Source: Acinetobacter piscicola (GTDB lineage Bacteria > Pseudomonadota > Gammaproteobacteria > Pseudomonadales > Moraxellaceae). From it: 64,000 bases of DNA. Made by a program: the position numbers and the translations under genes. Location: contig NZ_NIFO01000001.1 in assembly GCF_002233755.1 (NCBI RefSeq), positions 558,001-622,000 of the forward strand. Direction: 5' to 3'. This document shows, one piece after another, positions 18,728 to 28,605 of this stretch. Numbering within the stretch: position 1 is the first letter of the stretch; the number at the start of each line of letters is the position of its first letter. The notes under the pieces were generated by a model, which did not search any database, was not told where the DNA came from, and saw only the letters and a list, made by a program, of their open reading frames with translations.

Positions 18728-18787
18728 TGCATTCCTTTGCTTTTGGTCTTGTAGAATTTATTCTAACTCAGTGTAATTGAATTAAAG

Positions 18788-20278
18788 TTATTGTATTTGC
18801 ATATTATTTTGTACATCTACAACACGGTCAGCGTTTAGGTTGCTTTCTAAACAAAGACGGTTACGCCCTTTTTCTTTGGCTTGATAAAGCGCTTCATCTG
18901 CACGCTTTATTAATTGTTGGAAGGGTACACAATAAGGCAAAGTCTGATAGCTCAAACCAATACTCACACTGATGTTTAATTCACGATGATCATCTAAACG
19001 GATTGGGGTACTAAAAACGCTGTTACAAATTCGTTGTGCAATATTGATACTTTGTTCAAGTGTTAAATCTTTAAGTAATATTGCAAATTCTTCACCACCT
19101 AAACGACCAAACAAATCATTTGAACGCAGTTGAGCTTTTACTTGTCGCGTAAATTCTTGCAATACAAAATCACCAACAATATGTCCATATTGGTCATTAA
19201 TGTTCTTAAAGTGGTCTAAATCTAAAACCAAAATAGTGACACTGTGTGATTGATATCTTTCAATTTCTTTTGTTACTGTACGTTCACTTTCTTCGTAAAA
19301 AAAACGACGATTCATCGTGGTCGTCAGCCCGTCATGATTCGCTAGATATAAAATCTGATGATAAAGCTTTTGACGATTTAAACTGATAATCGTTAGAGTC
19401 AGTGGCCCCAAAGCCAACATGAATAAACCAATACGCACAGAAATAGCCGTAGCCAAATATGCGTCTGGAGATTGAGCGATATAGTAGGATGTCAGGCTGT
19501 TGTATAGCAACATACAGACTACGCAGTTAATAATCGAAACGAAAAATAAGTTATAACTCAGCGAAGCCCAGACCAATGCTGCAATTGGGAACATAATTGC
19601 ACCTGGCCCAATAAAGAAATGGGTCAAGATCACTGAAACCACAACTGCAACTAAGGGAAGTAGTGTTTTAGATTGAAGTGGTTTTTGCTTATATTCTTCA
19701 AGGTATTTTTTTAAAACTTTCTTTTCAGGAATTGCCAGCAAAATAGGTAAAAAGGCAACCACATTCAAAATTTCACCCGTCCACCACATACCAAAATCAA
19801 TCCAAATACGATCGATTGACATAAAGGTGTTGGGTAAATAGGGCACAGTTAGGCAGGCGAAAACTGGAGCTGCAAGACAACCGCCAAAAACACAAATCGC
19901 AAATAAATAGAGGAAAGTTAAGCCTTTATTATATTGCTTATAATTAAGCTTAAATAAGTGAATGAGTGTCAATGTGACAATAACGTACAGTAAATTGGCG
20001 ATGGTTAAAAATAAAGTCAGTAAAAAATAATTACCTGTAATGAGATCGGCAATCATAAATCCACTAAAAGCACCAACCCATCCACCAATATTATTTAATG
20101 GCTTAAAACGAAGAAATAAGCCCAATAAAACAGCATTGGCTGGCCAAAAAATTGCGAGGAAAAATAATGGACGACCTAATATCCCCAATAATGCACAGGC
20201 GAAAATAACAACCGCAACAATAATGAATGCAGTGGTGTTTTCTTTAAGTACTTGATTTGAAAATTTTATTCCTAGCAA
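18788..20278 (-). CDS. Membrane diguanylate cyclase with MASE1-like sensor
   Basis: A 496-residue protein: about eight N-terminal transmembrane helices of MASE1 type (residues ~15-310), then a GGDEF domain (about 330-485). The active-site loop is the functional 'GGEEF' form ('RLGGEEFAILL'), and an RxxD inhibitory site ('RSND') sits five residues before it, so product feedback by c-di-GMP is likely. 'LDLDHFKNINDQYGH' supplies the metal-binding Asp. It makes c-di-GMP at the inner membrane in response to an unknown signal. No EAL domain is attached. Confidence 0.93.
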   Translation of the reverse strand: MLGIKFSNQVLKENTTAFIIVAVVIFACALLGILGRPLFFLAIFWPANAVLLGLFLRFKPLNNIGGWVGAFSGFMIADLITGNYFLLTLFLTIANLLYVIVTLTLIHLFKLNYKQYNKGLTFLYLFAICVFGGCLAAPVFACLTVPYLPNTFMSIDRIWIDFGMWWTGEILNVVAFLPILLAIPEKKVLKKYLEEYKQKPLQSKTLLPLVAVVVSVILTHFFIGPGAIMFPIAALVWASLSYNLFFVSIINCVVCMLLYNSLTSYYIAQSPDAYLATAISVRIGLFMLALGPLTLTIISLNRQKLYHQILYLANHDGLTTTMNRRFFYEESERTVTKEIERYQSHSVTILVLDLDHFKNINDQYGHIVGDFVLQEFTRQVKAQLRSNDLFGRLGGEEFAILLKDLTLEQSINIAQRICNSVFSTPIRLDDHRELNISVSIGLSYQTLPYCVPFQQLIKRADEALYQAKEKGRNRLCLESNLNADRVVDVQNNMQIQ

Positions 20279-20535
20279 TTTACTAACCTATTTTATTAGA
20301 ATGGTCAATTGATAAGCATGTTGTATACGATTGCTTAGCTATTCTAACTTAATTACGATAAGCATATATTTTTTCATCTACAAATCAATAGTTTTAAGTG
20401 TCATTTTAAGTAATGCTTACAAAATTATCATCCACCTGATAAAAAATAAAGATTGTTCTTATATGGTTATTTTTGCATGCTTTATTTTAAATTTATGCTA
20501 ATTTAGTTTTGATGAAACCTTTATACAGATTAGGT

Positions 20536-21021
20536 ATGAAAAAAACAGCACTTATAATTCCTTTACTGCTTAGTCTTTCAGTACATTCTTTTGCAGATCA
20601 AACAGTTCCATCATCAGTTTCGAATACTGAAAATGCGAAAAACACTGCAAATTTAATTCGTATAGACACCCGCCCTGAAATTTTAGGTTTATGGGGAATG
20701 GAAATTCCAAACAATAAGAAATGCACTGAATATTATAATTTTCGTGGTTCAAATGAAGTTGTAGTAAACAGTGGTAAAGAATGGTCAATTGGTCTATATG
20801 ATTATCAACCATCGCCAGACAACACTTTAGAAAAGCCGCCAGCTTTAATTATGCAAATTAAGCATGAAAATAATGAGACAGATTGCTCAGGACGTAAAGA
20901 AGATCAATCTGGTGAAGTTTCACAATATTTTGTGAAGTGGAATAATCCAAATACAATTACTTTCTGTGCTTCTGAAAAAGGTGATCAGTGTTTTGCAATC
21001 TTGCGTCGTATATTACCTTAA
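20536..21021 (+). CDS. Secreted hypothetical protein with four cysteines
   Basis: A 161-residue exported protein of unknown function. The ATG at 20536 gives a clean signal peptide ('MKKTALIIPLLLSLSVHSFA' then 'DQTV'); the frame begins slightly earlier but that would bury the signal. The mature part has four Cys ('KKCTEY', 'ETDCSG', 'TFCASEKGDQCFAIL') suited to two disulfides in the periplasm. A strong terminator follows. I do not recognise a family. Confidence 0.75.
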   Translation: MKKTALIIPLLLSLSVHSFADQTVPSSVSNTENAKNTANLIRIDTRPEILGLWGMEIPNNKKCTEYYNFRGSNEVVVNSGKEWSIGLYDYQPSPDNTLEKPPALIMQIKHENNETDCSGRKEDQSGEVSQYFVKWNNPNTITFCASEKGDQCFAILRRILP

Positions 21022-21041
21022 GTATTTGAATAATTAGACAT

Positions 21042-21072
21042 AAAAAACCTCTGACTGATCAGAGGTTTTTTA
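21042..21072. terminator. Bidirectional terminator between secreted protein gene and accC
   Basis: AAAAACCTCTGA and TCAGAGGTTTTT form a perfect stem with a CTGA loop, with A and T runs on both flanks, between convergent genes. Confidence 0.93.
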
Positions 21073-21091
21073 TTAACAAAAGATTAACAGA

Positions 21092-22456
21092 TTAAGCATC
21101 ATTTTCATGACCTTGAAGCTGTTTGAGTAAATGCTTTTCAAGGTAATGAATATCCATTGCCTGTTTGCAGAATTTTTTATCTTCTAAAATTAAATCTTTA
21201 TGCAAAGGAATATTGGTTTTAATCCCTGTTAAGATCATTTCATCTAAAGCTTGTTTCATGCGAGCAATCGCTGTATCACGATCTTTACCATGCGCAATTA
21301 ATTTTGCAATCATAGAATCATAATATGGAGGAATGTTATACCCTTCATAAATATGAGAATCTAGACGAATACCTGCGCCACCTGGTGCATAAAAGCTTTC
21401 AATTTTACCCGGTGAAGGTAAGAATGTCGTCGGGTCTTCGGCATTAATACGACATTCGATCGCATGACCTTTTACTTCGATTTCATCTTGTTGAAGATCT
21501 AAACCTAAGCCTGCTGCGATGCGTAACTGTTGTTCAATAATATCGATACCAGTCACTTGTTCAGTGACAGGATGTTCAACTTGAACACGAGTATTCATTT
21601 CAATAAAGAAAAATTCACCATCTTCAAATAAGAATTCAAAAGTACCTGCACCACGATATTGCATGAGTTTACATGCATTGACACATGCATCTAAGATTTG
21701 AGCACGAGCCTCATTTGGTAAACCCGGAGCAGGCGCTTCTTCTAAAACTTTTTGATGACGACGTTGTAAAGAACAGTCGCGATCGTACAAATGTACAGCA
21801 TGACCATTACCATCTGCCAAAACTTGTACTTCAACATGACGTGGCTTTTGTAGGAAGCGTTCCATATAAACCGTGTCGTCACCAAACCACATTTCAGCAT
21901 CACGTTGTGCAGCTTGAACAGATTCAAGGAGTGTGTCTACACGCTCAACAATACGCATCCCGCGACCACCACCGCCCGAGGCAGCTTTTACGATCAAAGG
22001 AAAGCCAATTTCTTTAGCTTCTGCCAGTGCATTACTTGTTGTTACTGCATGCGCTGAACCGGGCACTGTTGGAACACCAGCTTTACGCATTGCCATGATT
22101 GCAGAAACTTTATTACCCATTAAACGGATATGTTCTGGGCGTGGGCCAATAAAAATAAAGCCAGAACTTTCTACAATTTCAGCAAATTCAGCATTTTCAG
22201 ATAAGAAACCATAACCGGGATGAATTGCATCTGCGCCCGTGATTTCAGCAGCCGTAATGAGAGCAGGGATATTTAAATAGCTTTCACTACTTGCGCCCGG
22301 CCCAATACATACGGCTTCATCGCAAAAACGAAGATGCATCAAATCTTTATCGGCATCGGAATAGATACCAACCGTTTTGATTCCTAAAGTTTTGCAAGCT
22401 CGTGTAATGCGTAAAGCAATTTCACCACGGTTTGCAATCAAAACTTTTTGCAACAT
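21092..22456 (-). CDS. accC: Acetyl-CoA carboxylase, biotin carboxylase subunit
   Basis: A 454-residue ATP-grasp enzyme that carboxylates biotin on AccB in the first step of fatty-acid synthesis. It has '[14 protein letters not shown]' at the start, the ATP-binding glycine loop '[14 protein letters not shown]' near 159, '[16 protein letters not shown]' and '[11 protein letters not shown]'. Length fits E. coli AccC (449). It starts 16 bases after accB, and the order aroQ-accB-accC forms one transcript. Confidence 0.97.
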   Translation of the reverse strand: MLQKVLIANRGEIALRITRACKTLGIKTVGIYSDADKDLMHLRFCDEAVCIGPGASSESYLNIPALITAAEITGADAIHPGYGFLSENAEFAEIVESSGFIFIGPRPEHIRLMGNKVSAIMAMRKAGVPTVPGSAHAVTTSNALAEAKEIGFPLIVKAASGGGGRGMRIVERVDTLLESVQAAQRDAEMWFGDDTVYMERFLQKPRHVEVQVLADGNGHAVHLYDRDCSLQRRHQKVLEEAPAPGLPNEARAQILDACVNACKLMQYRGAGTFEFLFEDGEFFFIEMNTRVQVEHPVTEQVTGIDIIEQQLRIAAGLGLDLQQDEIEVKGHAIECRINAEDPTTFLPSPGKIESFYAPGGAGIRLDSHIYEGYNIPPYYDSMIAKLIAHGKDRDTAIARMKQALDEMILTGIKTNIPLHKDLILEDKKFCKQAMDIHYLEKHLLKQLQGHENDA

Positions 22457-22472
22457 ATCAACCCCCGAGGTA

Positions 22473-22889
22473 TTACGCGCGGTAGCGGAATAAAGGTTGA
22501 CCGAATTGGATTACATCGCCATTTTTAACTAAAATTTCTTCAACCACACCACTTTGTGTTGCTTCAATCGGATTCATAATTTTCATTGCTTCAATGATAC
22601 CAAGCGTTTCACCAGCAGCAACGGTTTGTCCTACATTGACAAAAGGTGCTTCGCCTGGACTTGGTGCTGAATAGAACACACCAACCATTGGCGAAGTTTC
22701 TACCGCACCACGTGGAGCAGCTTTCTTCGGTGCCTCAGCGATTGGTGCTGCAAGAGGTGCTACGCCAGCAGCAACCACAGGATTACGGCGAGTTAAAGCA
22801 ATCGATTGATCTCCTTCTTTCACTTCAATCGCTTGAAGGTCAGATTCAATCATCAAATCGATGAGCTTTTTGATTTTGCGAATATCCAT
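22473..22889 (-). CDS. accB: Biotin carboxyl carrier protein of acetyl-CoA carboxylase
   Basis: A 138-residue carrier protein. The N-terminal dimerisation segment is followed by an Ala/Pro-rich linker (about 40-62) and a biotinyl domain with the biotinylated Lys in '[11 protein letters not shown]' near residue 102. It carries carboxybiotin between AccC and the AccAD transferase. The linker is short compared with E. coli AccB (156 aa). 24 bases separate it from aroQ. Confidence 0.97.
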   Translation of the reverse strand: MDIRKIKKLIDLMIESDLQAIEVKEGDQSIALTRRNPVVAAGVAPLAAPIAEAPKKAAPRGAVETSPMVGVFYSAPSPGEAPFVNVGQTVAAGETLGIIEAMKIMNPIEATQSGVVEEILVKNGDVIQFGQPLFRYRA

Positions 22890-22913
22890 GGGTTCGTATT
22901 CCTAAATTATGAT

Positions 22914-23363
22914 TTAAGTTGAAGATTGAATTTTGTCGATTACGTAATTGAGCGCAAAAGCATAGCCTTTTGCACCTAAGCCACAAATTACGCCTACGGC
23001 TTTATCGGATAAATAAGAATGATGTCTGAATGTTTCACGTGCATGTACATTTGAAAGGTGTACTTCAACGAAGGGAATCGCTACACCTAAAAGTGCATCG
23101 CGTATGGCAACAGAAGTATGTGTCAATGCGGCTGGATTTATAATTATAAATTGCACACCTTGTTGCTGCGCTTGGTGAATTCGATCTACAACAGCACCTT
23201 CCCAATTACTTTGGAAAGTGTCTAAGGAAATATGAGCTTGCTGAGCTTGTTGAATGAGTTGCTGGTTAATGTCATCCAATGTGAGGTGACCATAAACCTC
23301 GGGTTCGCGCTGTCCTAGCAAATTTAAGTTTGGTCCGTGGATGACCAAAATGGTCGAACTCAT
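22914..23363 (-). CDS. aroQ: Type II 3-dehydroquinate dehydratase
   Basis: A 149-residue class II dehydroquinase of the shikimate pathway. It shows '[19 protein letters not shown]' (catalytic Arg/Tyr lid), '[17 protein letters not shown]' and '[20 protein letters not shown]' (catalytic His and substrate-binding residues). First gene of the aroQ-accB-accC unit, an order common in gammaproteobacteria. Confidence 0.96.
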   Translation of the reverse strand: MSSTILVIHGPNLNLLGQREPEVYGHLTLDDINQQLIQQAQQAHISLDTFQSNWEGAVVDRIHQAQQQGVQFIIINPAALTHTSVAIRDALLGVAIPFVEVHLSNVHARETFRHHSYLSDKAVGVICGLGAKGYAFALNYVIDKIQSST

Positions 23364-23962
23364 TGAACATGCTCCAATTTAAAAGTTGCAAAAAAAAATG
23401 CAAGATGTCTGCAAAGTTTGCATATTATGGCATGTTTTTCTACAAATACTTTATATTTTCTTTGAATTGTCGTAGAAAGGCACTGCCTAATATGAGCTAT
23501 ATAATGTTAATTTTGGCTGTAAATGGCAATGTTAAAATATGACAAATTTTATAGATGTTTCGTAATACTTACATTTTAAACCGAATGACCAAACTATTCA
23601 TTTGATTTGTGTAACAGACGTGCTCAAATGAATGACATATAGCGTTATATTCAATCAAAGAAGAAGTAAGCAATCTAAGGTCATTGCGGTATTTTCCTTA
23701 TTACACTATTGACGTGCTAAACAACTTGAACGTGCTTTGTAGCTCAGTGAGTTTTTAGATTTGCAAAGATGTAGATCAGATATTTTGCTTTATTTATGAA
23801 GTGATAACTATTGCCTAATATTATAGAGATAGCCTCATTTACTGAGGTGAAGTAAAAGTAAATGTCTTTTGAATGAATTTATTTTATAAATAAAACATGT
23901 ATTTATGCTAATGGTTGCATTAAGCGTATAAGTGATTAATTTAATATTTTAAGTAAATAACG

Positions 23963-24054
23963 TCATAACTTATTTTTGAATTCTCGTTTAGATTGTTGCA
24001 TAGGTAATGCAATGCCAGGTTGCCATAATGAATTTCGATTTTGCAAAGTAATAT
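23963..24054 (-). pseudogene. Decayed C-terminal coding fragment
   Basis: On the minus strand a frame ending at TGA 23963-23965 reads 'ITLQNRNSLWQPGIALPM' then 'QQSKREFKNKL', which looks like protein and not like random AT-rich DNA. It has no start codon and an in-frame TAG lies directly upstream. Probably the tail of a gene that has been lost; family unknown. Confidence 0.35.
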
Positions 24055-24156
24055 GCTATTCAAACGCTAGAAAAAATAATTTATTATTTTAATTATTACA
24101 AATTTTCAGAATACAAATGAATGAATAGCCGTGGCATATATTGTTTCAGTTGAAAT

Positions 24157-24310
24157 TTAAAAAATATCTAAAAGTATACAGAATTGACCTTTTAGATCAT
24201 TGGTCGCTTGTTTGATCTGCACTAATACTTTTTGATTAAGGGGATCTGTATTGGCAAAAGTTAAGCCATCACAAGTATAAATAGGATAAGTAGGTGATCA
24301 GATGCTTATT
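24157..24310 (-). pseudogene. Decayed coding fragment
   Basis: A minus-strand frame of about 50 codons, bounded upstream by a stop and ending at TAA 24157-24159, reads 'SPTYPIYTCDGLTFANTDPL' then 'NQKVLVQIKQATNDLKGQF'. Composition is protein-like and there is no usable start. It may belong to the same former gene as the fragment at 23963-24054, with intervening decay. Family unknown. Confidence 0.35.
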
Positions 24311-24574
24311 TTGCCCGCAGTTCATCAAATTTTAGCTATGTTGGCATTTTCAATAAATGATTGTTTGAATGATATGAAATAACTTAATCATTAATAATGG
24401 TTTTTGAAGGGTATGGTTGGGGCTGTTTGCTTTAAGCTTTAAGCTTTAAAATTTTGGAGTTAGAAAGCTCAAGCTAAATTTACTTTCATACTTTATTTTG
24501 ATGTTCTATTGAGAGAGATAGAATCAAGATTTTCGTAGATTAAATCTTGATTCTCATATTACTCACATTAGTCA

Positions 24575-25483
24575 TTAAGCTTTCTTAAAGTAACCCGCTT
24601 CTTCAGATTTTGGATATGTTTTTAAAAGCTTACTTTTATAGACATTTGCTGTTTGTGCATTTTTGTTTACATCTTTAGCAATGCTATAGAGTTGATAAAG
24701 CGCACGTGGTGCTTTAGATGAGTTTGGAAATTTTGCTGCAACAATTTCATAGTTTTTCTTGGCTTCATTGTAATTAGGCGGATCAATCGCCAAATTGAAC
24801 TCTGCTAACCAAAAATAAGCATTACCTGTATAGATGCTATTGGGATTATTTTTGATAAAGTTTTGCATTGGTGCAATGGCTTGTTTAGCACCACCTTTCT
24901 TATACGCATCTAGCGCAATTGTATATGCCGCTTTTTCTAAAGCGATTGGGTCACTACTATTATTGTTCACTGTACTGGTTGTAGTGGATGGCTGTGGCGT
25001 ATTGTCTACAGCAGGTTGTGAGGCTGGTGTTGTAGGTGCTACTGTTTGCGGTGGAGCAACATTATTGTTGTTTGCTGGCGCAGTATCCGTCGGTGCGGTA
25101 TTTGCAGGTGCATGGGTACTATTTGTTGCAGGTGCATTTTCAACGGGTGTTGTTTGTTCACTATTCTCAGGATCAAGCTTTTGATTTAATAACTCTAGGC
25201 GTTGATCTAAATCGGTATAACGATTTGTGAGCTCTTTGCTTAACTGGTCAATGGTGTTTTCTTGTTCTTCAATTTTTCCACGTAATTCACGAATTTGGTT
25301 TTCTAGTTGTTGATTCTTTTGAATCAAATCCCAATTCATATTACCAGTAATAGGCGTAGTAGAATTTGATATCGTATTTGTTGAAGATGCAGAATCACTT
25401 AAACCACGAGATTCAATGGGTATTGCATATAAAGACGCTGAACTGAGTAAAGCAATAGAAAACAGGGCATGCTTCTTTAGCAT
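24575..25483 (-). CDS. cpoB: Cell division coordinator CpoB (YbgF) / Tol-Pal-associated protein
   Basis: A 302-residue periplasmic protein. ATG 25483 starts a signal peptide ('MLKKHALFSIALLSSASLYA'); a trimerising coiled coil follows (about residues 45-90, 'LENQIRELRGKIEEQENTI'), then a long Thr/Pro/Ala/Asn-rich linker (about 95-180) and C-terminal tetratricopeptide repeats ('IYTGNAYFWLAEFNL', 'APRALYQLYSIAK'). CpoB couples Tol-Pal-driven outer membrane constriction with PBP1B. The usual tol-pal neighbours are not in view. The linker is longer than in E. coli. Confidence 0.85.
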   Translation of the reverse strand: MLKKHALFSIALLSSASLYAIPIESRGLSDSASSTNTISNSTTPITGNMNWDLIQKNQQLENQIRELRGKIEEQENTIDQLSKELTNRYTDLDQRLELLNQKLDPENSEQTTPVENAPATNSTHAPANTAPTDTAPANNNNVAPPQTVAPTTPASQPAVDNTPQPSTTTSTVNNNSSDPIALEKAAYTIALDAYKKGGAKQAIAPMQNFIKNNPNSIYTGNAYFWLAEFNLAIDPPNYNEAKKNYEIVAAKFPNSSKAPRALYQLYSIAKDVNKNAQTANVYKSKLLKTYPKSEEAGYFKKA

Positions 25484-25774
25484 AATTTTAGATCCATCAA
25501 AGTTAGTTTTTACATACACACTTCATCATCGTATGTATGAAAATAGATATTTGTTCTCATTAAAAACGGCTGAAAAGGGAAAAGCAAGGTGCTTTTACAA
25601 ACTTCAGCTAATTCTAATCAGAATGTGAATGCTTTTTGTATAGAACAAGCAGCGGTTTTTATTCCCATAGCAATAAAAAAGGTGCTTTAAGTTTAGATTT
25701 TTCCAATTTTTCATACATATTGATGATGAAATAAGCAAATGAATGAATAACTTGAGAAAATCACAATGTTTGGC
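25484..25774. other. Intergenic region between cpoB and ffs
   Basis: No gene seen. It holds an extended imperfect stem-loop at 25569-25608 (AAAAGCA/TGCTTTT inner stem at 25580-25596, GCTGAA/TTCAGC outer stem). Its function is unknown; it would lie in the cpoB leader if cpoB is transcribed from this side. Confidence 0.35.
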
Positions 25775-25802
25775 TTGAAAGAATATAAAAAATCTCTATA
25801 CT
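25775..25802 (+). promoter_or_regulatory. Sigma-70 promoter of ffs
   Basis: TTGAAA at 25775-25780, a 16-base spacer and TATACT at 25797-25802, placing the start about ten bases downstream, at the 5' end of the RNA. Confidence 0.65.
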
Positions 25803-25814
25803 CTGATCTTGCAA

Positions 25815-25928
<114 letters not shown>

Positions 25929-26111
25929 AGTTTCTAAATCATAAAAATAAATTGTTATTCACTTTTTTAAATATCTTTTCAATCAATTGTCTTATCTTAA
26001 ATATTCTTATCGTTATCTATATCTTTTACTTGTGATTGTTTTTTATTCTGTTTGTTTATTCTTATTTCTATCTATGATCAGTTTGTATTTTTATCTATAT
26101 CATGATGATTC

Positions 26112-26738
26112 TTAATCAATCTCTTTTTTAGAAATCGCTTTCATAATCGCATCCATTTCAAAACCACGATATTGCAAAAAACGAATCTGTTTGGCTTTAA
26201 TTTTTGGATCTTTAGCGACTTCGGTACCGTATTTTTTAACTTTGAGTTGGTAAGCTTGTTCATACCAATCAATTTCAGCTAAATCTTCTTGTACCAATGT
26301 TTTATCTAACTGCTTACTGCTCAGTGCGAGTTTAATACGGTTTGGGCCTTTACCTTTACGCATTTGACTGCGTACGGTCATTTCAGCAACACGTTGATCA
26401 CTTTGATAATTATTCTGCGCTAATTCTTCTACTAGACTAATAACTTCGTCTCGGTCTTGTGCATAAGTTATTAACTTTTCAATTAAATCCGCTTTTGAAT
26501 ATTCTCTGCGTGTTAATACTGCAAAAGCATAAGAGCGTAGGCGAGTGCCTGTTAAACCTTGAGGCTTTGGAGTGTTCTCAGTTTCGTCATCTGAGGGTGA
26601 ATCTAGTGAGGTCGTATCGTCAGCTTGTTGATACGGTACATGAGTTTGCTGGTCGGTTTGATCGTTTTCTTGTTCATCACCAAATTGCTGTTTTAATTTT
26701 TCATAATCGAGCATTTTAGGGAAGTTTGAGTTGGACAT
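26112..26738 (-). CDS. recX: Regulatory protein RecX
   Basis: A 208-residue RecX-family inhibitor of RecA filaments. The C-terminal 140 residues hold the tandem three-helix repeats ('RLRSYAFAVLTRREYSKADL', 'DQRVAEMTVRSQMRKGKGPN', 'KIKAKQIRFLQYRGFEMD'). The first ~65 residues are an acidic, Gln/Asp/Thr-rich extension absent from short RecX proteins. It lies downstream of recA on the same strand, but a terminator separates them. An internal ATG at 26714 is an alternative start. Confidence 0.9.
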   Translation of the reverse strand: MSNSNFPKMLDYEKLKQQFGDEQENDQTDQQTHVPYQQADDTTSLDSPSDDETENTPKPQGLTGTRLRSYAFAVLTRREYSKADLIEKLITYAQDRDEVISLVEELAQNNYQSDQRVAEMTVRSQMRKGKGPNRIKLALSSKQLDKTLVQEDLAEIDWYEQAYQLKVKKYGTEVAKDPKIKAKQIRFLQYRGFEMDAIMKAISKKEID

Positions 26739-26916
26739 GTTTGTACTTTGCTATTTAAAATAAATTAATAGTTAAAGCGTTATTTTAACAGTATTGTGCA
26801 TCAGATATGGTTTTTATTTTCAGGCTATGCAATTACTGTGCGAGAGTTAGAAACTTAATATTTAGACTTTTAAGTGATTTAAATCTATCTATAAAAATGT
26901 CTCACCATAAAAAACA

Positions 26917-26938
26917 AAAAACGCCCCGAAAGGCGTTT
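26917..26938 (-). terminator. recA intrinsic terminator
   Basis: AAACGCC...GGCGTTT stem; reading the minus strand, it is followed by a run of Ts, 20 bases past the recA stop. Confidence 0.9.
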
Positions 26939-26957
26939 AATGGATTTAGATAATGAA

Positions 26958-28004
26958 TTAAACCTCTAAGAAATCAGGTTCTTCTTCATCTTTTTCATCA
27001 GTTGGTGCTGCAATTGCAGTAGTTAATAGTTTTTCACGAATCAAACGATCAAGCTCTTGGGCAATTTGAGGCTTTTCTTCTAAGAGGCGAATCACATTGT
27101 TCTTCCCTTGACCAATTTTATCACCTTGGTAAGAGTACCAAGCGCCTGCTTTTTGTACTAACTCTTGAGCAACAGCAAGATCGACTAACTCACCAAGTTG
27201 GTTTACGCCTTTGCCATATAAAATTTGGAAAAGTGCTTCTTTAAATGGGGGAGCCATTTTGTTTTTAACAACTTTAACGCGAGTCTCTGAACCTATAATT
27301 TCATCGCCTTCTTTAACTTGACCAATACGACGAATATCTAAACGTACAGAAGCATAGAATTTAAGTGCGTTACCACCCGTTGTAGTCTCTGGGCTACCAA
27401 ACATAACACCAATTTTCATACGAATTTGGTTAATGAAAACGACCATACAATTTGAACGCTTGGCATTACCTGTAATTTTACGCAATGCTTGGCTCATCAA
27501 ACGTGCTTGTAAGCCCATGTGCGAATCGCCCATTTCACCTTCAATTTCGGCTTTAGGAGTCAATGCTGCAACAGAGTCGACAACAATCATATCAATTGCG
27601 CCAGAACGAACTAACATGTCTGCAATTTCAAGTGCTTGTTCACCATGGTCAGGCTGTGAAACCAGTAGGTTGTCAATATCAACCCCAAGTTTACGTGCAT
27701 ACTGTGGATCTAAAGCATGTTCGGCATCAATAAAGGCACAGGTTCCGCCTGCTTTTTGGCATTGTGCAATCGCTTGAAGTGTCATGGTTGTTTTACCAGA
27801 AGATTCAGGGCCGTAAATCTCAACGATACGACCTTTTGGTAAACCACCAATACCTAATGCGATATCAAGCGTTAAAGAACCTGTAGAGACAGCTTCTACG
27901 GCTTGAACAGTATTGTCACCAAGGCGCATCACTGTATTTTTACCAAATTGTTTTTCAATTTGACTTAGGGCAGCATTGAGCGCCTTGCTTTTGTTATCAT
28001 CCAT
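26958..28004 (-). CDS. recA: Recombinase RecA
   Basis: A 348-residue strand-exchange protein with Walker A 'GPESSGKTT', '[17 protein letters not shown]', '[20 protein letters not shown]' (Walker B) and loop 2 '[20 protein letters not shown]', ending with an acidic tail ('[13 protein letters not shown]'). It drives homologous recombination and, in Acinetobacter, natural-transformation-linked uptake and the DNA-damage response. No canonical E. coli LexA box (CTG-N10-CAG) is visible upstream, consistent with the reported absence of LexA in Acinetobacter. Confidence 0.98.
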   Translation of the reverse strand: MDDNKSKALNAALSQIEKQFGKNTVMRLGDNTVQAVEAVSTGSLTLDIALGIGGLPKGRIVEIYGPESSGKTTMTLQAIAQCQKAGGTCAFIDAEHALDPQYARKLGVDIDNLLVSQPDHGEQALEIADMLVRSGAIDMIVVDSVAALTPKAEIEGEMGDSHMGLQARLMSQALRKITGNAKRSNCMVVFINQIRMKIGVMFGSPETTTGGNALKFYASVRLDIRRIGQVKEGDEIIGSETRVKVVKNKMAPPFKEALFQILYGKGVNQLGELVDLAVAQELVQKAGAWYSYQGDKIGQGKNNVIRLLEEKPQIAQELDRLIREKLLTTAIAAPTDEKDEEEPDFLEV

Positions 28005-28085
28005 CTCGTAAACCTCAAACGATGTAATATCACTAATATCTTAAGTGGATGTGATTAAATTTGATCTTTCGTCCACGGTCGTAAT

Positions 28086-28149
28086 AGTGACAGAAATTAA
28101 AAATCTGTTCTATGTTTAAATTTATTTGTGCGACACGAAATGTCGCGAT
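28086..28149 (-). promoter_or_regulatory. Dyads in the recA upstream region
   Basis: Two inverted repeats lie 86-142 bases ahead of the recA ATG: GCGACA/TGTCGC (28130-28135 with 28141-28146, five-base loop) and a shorter ACAGA/TCTGT pair (28090-28108). If transcribed they would fold in the leader. RNA-structure-based control of recA has been reported in A. baumannii; whether these are the same elements is not known to me. Confidence 0.4.
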
Positions 28150-28164
28150 AGACCAAAACGAATT

Positions 28165-28605
28165 TCAGTCATCATCATAAGACCAACTTTGGTCAAATTG
28201 TTGATCATTTTCTTGTTTAAATTTATGAATTTCACGTCGATCTTTTTTACTCGGTCGATGATCAGGTCGCGCAAGATTATGCAATTTTCTTTGGGATGAA
28301 ATCAACTCTCTACGCGCAATACTGACTTCGGTTTCTTCATAAAGTTGTTGAGCAATCGGTGCACCACCACGTACCGCAGAAAGTGCTTTGATTACAACAG
28401 TTTTACGATCAAAACCTTGTTGTATCGTCAACTCCATACCGACACGAATTTCTTTAGAAACTTTAACACGTTCATTATTATGATGAACTTTACCACCTTC
28501 AATCGCATCTTTAGCAATTGAACGGGTTTTGAAAAAACGTGCAGCCCAAAGCCATTTGTCTACACGCATAGATTCTACAGGTGGGTGATTAGGCTGTTTT
28601 GACAT
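28165..28605 (-). CDS. hslR: Heat shock protein 15 / ribosome-associated S4-domain protein
   Basis: A 146-residue S4 RNA-binding protein: 'MRVDKWLWAARFFKTRSIAKDAI' opens the S4 domain (about residues 10-70), followed by a basic tail ('RPDHRPSKKDRREIHKFK'). Hsp15 rescues stalled 50S subunits carrying nascent chains. I chose ATG 28605, six bases from an AAGG, over upstream Met codons. The start overlaps the end of the phosphatase gene, the same pairing as yrfG-hslR in E. coli. Confidence 0.88.
   Translation of the reverse strand: MSKQPNHPPVESMRVDKWLWAARFFKTRSIAKDAIEGGKVHHNNERVKVSKEIRVGMELTIQQGFDRKTVVIKALSAVRGGAPIAQQLYEETEVSIARRELISSQRKLHNLARPDHRPSKKDRREIHKFKQENDQQFDQSWSYDDD

Larger units (their letters stand above)
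23364..24574. other. 1.2-kb gene-poor stretch with decayed coding fragments
   Basis: No intact gene here. Two minus-strand coding-like fragments are listed separately (23963-24054 and 24157-24310). Also present are a triplicated 7-base unit AGCTTTA at about 24429-24449 and an 11-bp inverted repeat (GAATCAAGATT 24523-24533 with AATCTTGATTC 24545-24555) just past the cpoB stop, which may act as its terminator although no T tract follows. The region upstream of aroQ must contain that operon's promoter, which I could not pin down. Confidence 0.5.

Noticed and set aside
23740..23790. Sequence TGTAGCTCAGTGAG resembling a tRNA D-arm
   Set aside because: No anticodon arm, T-arm (GGTTCGA) or acceptor pairing follows; chance similarity.
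24834..25184. Hydrophobic plus-strand frame
   Set aside because: It is the complement of the low-complexity linker of cpoB.
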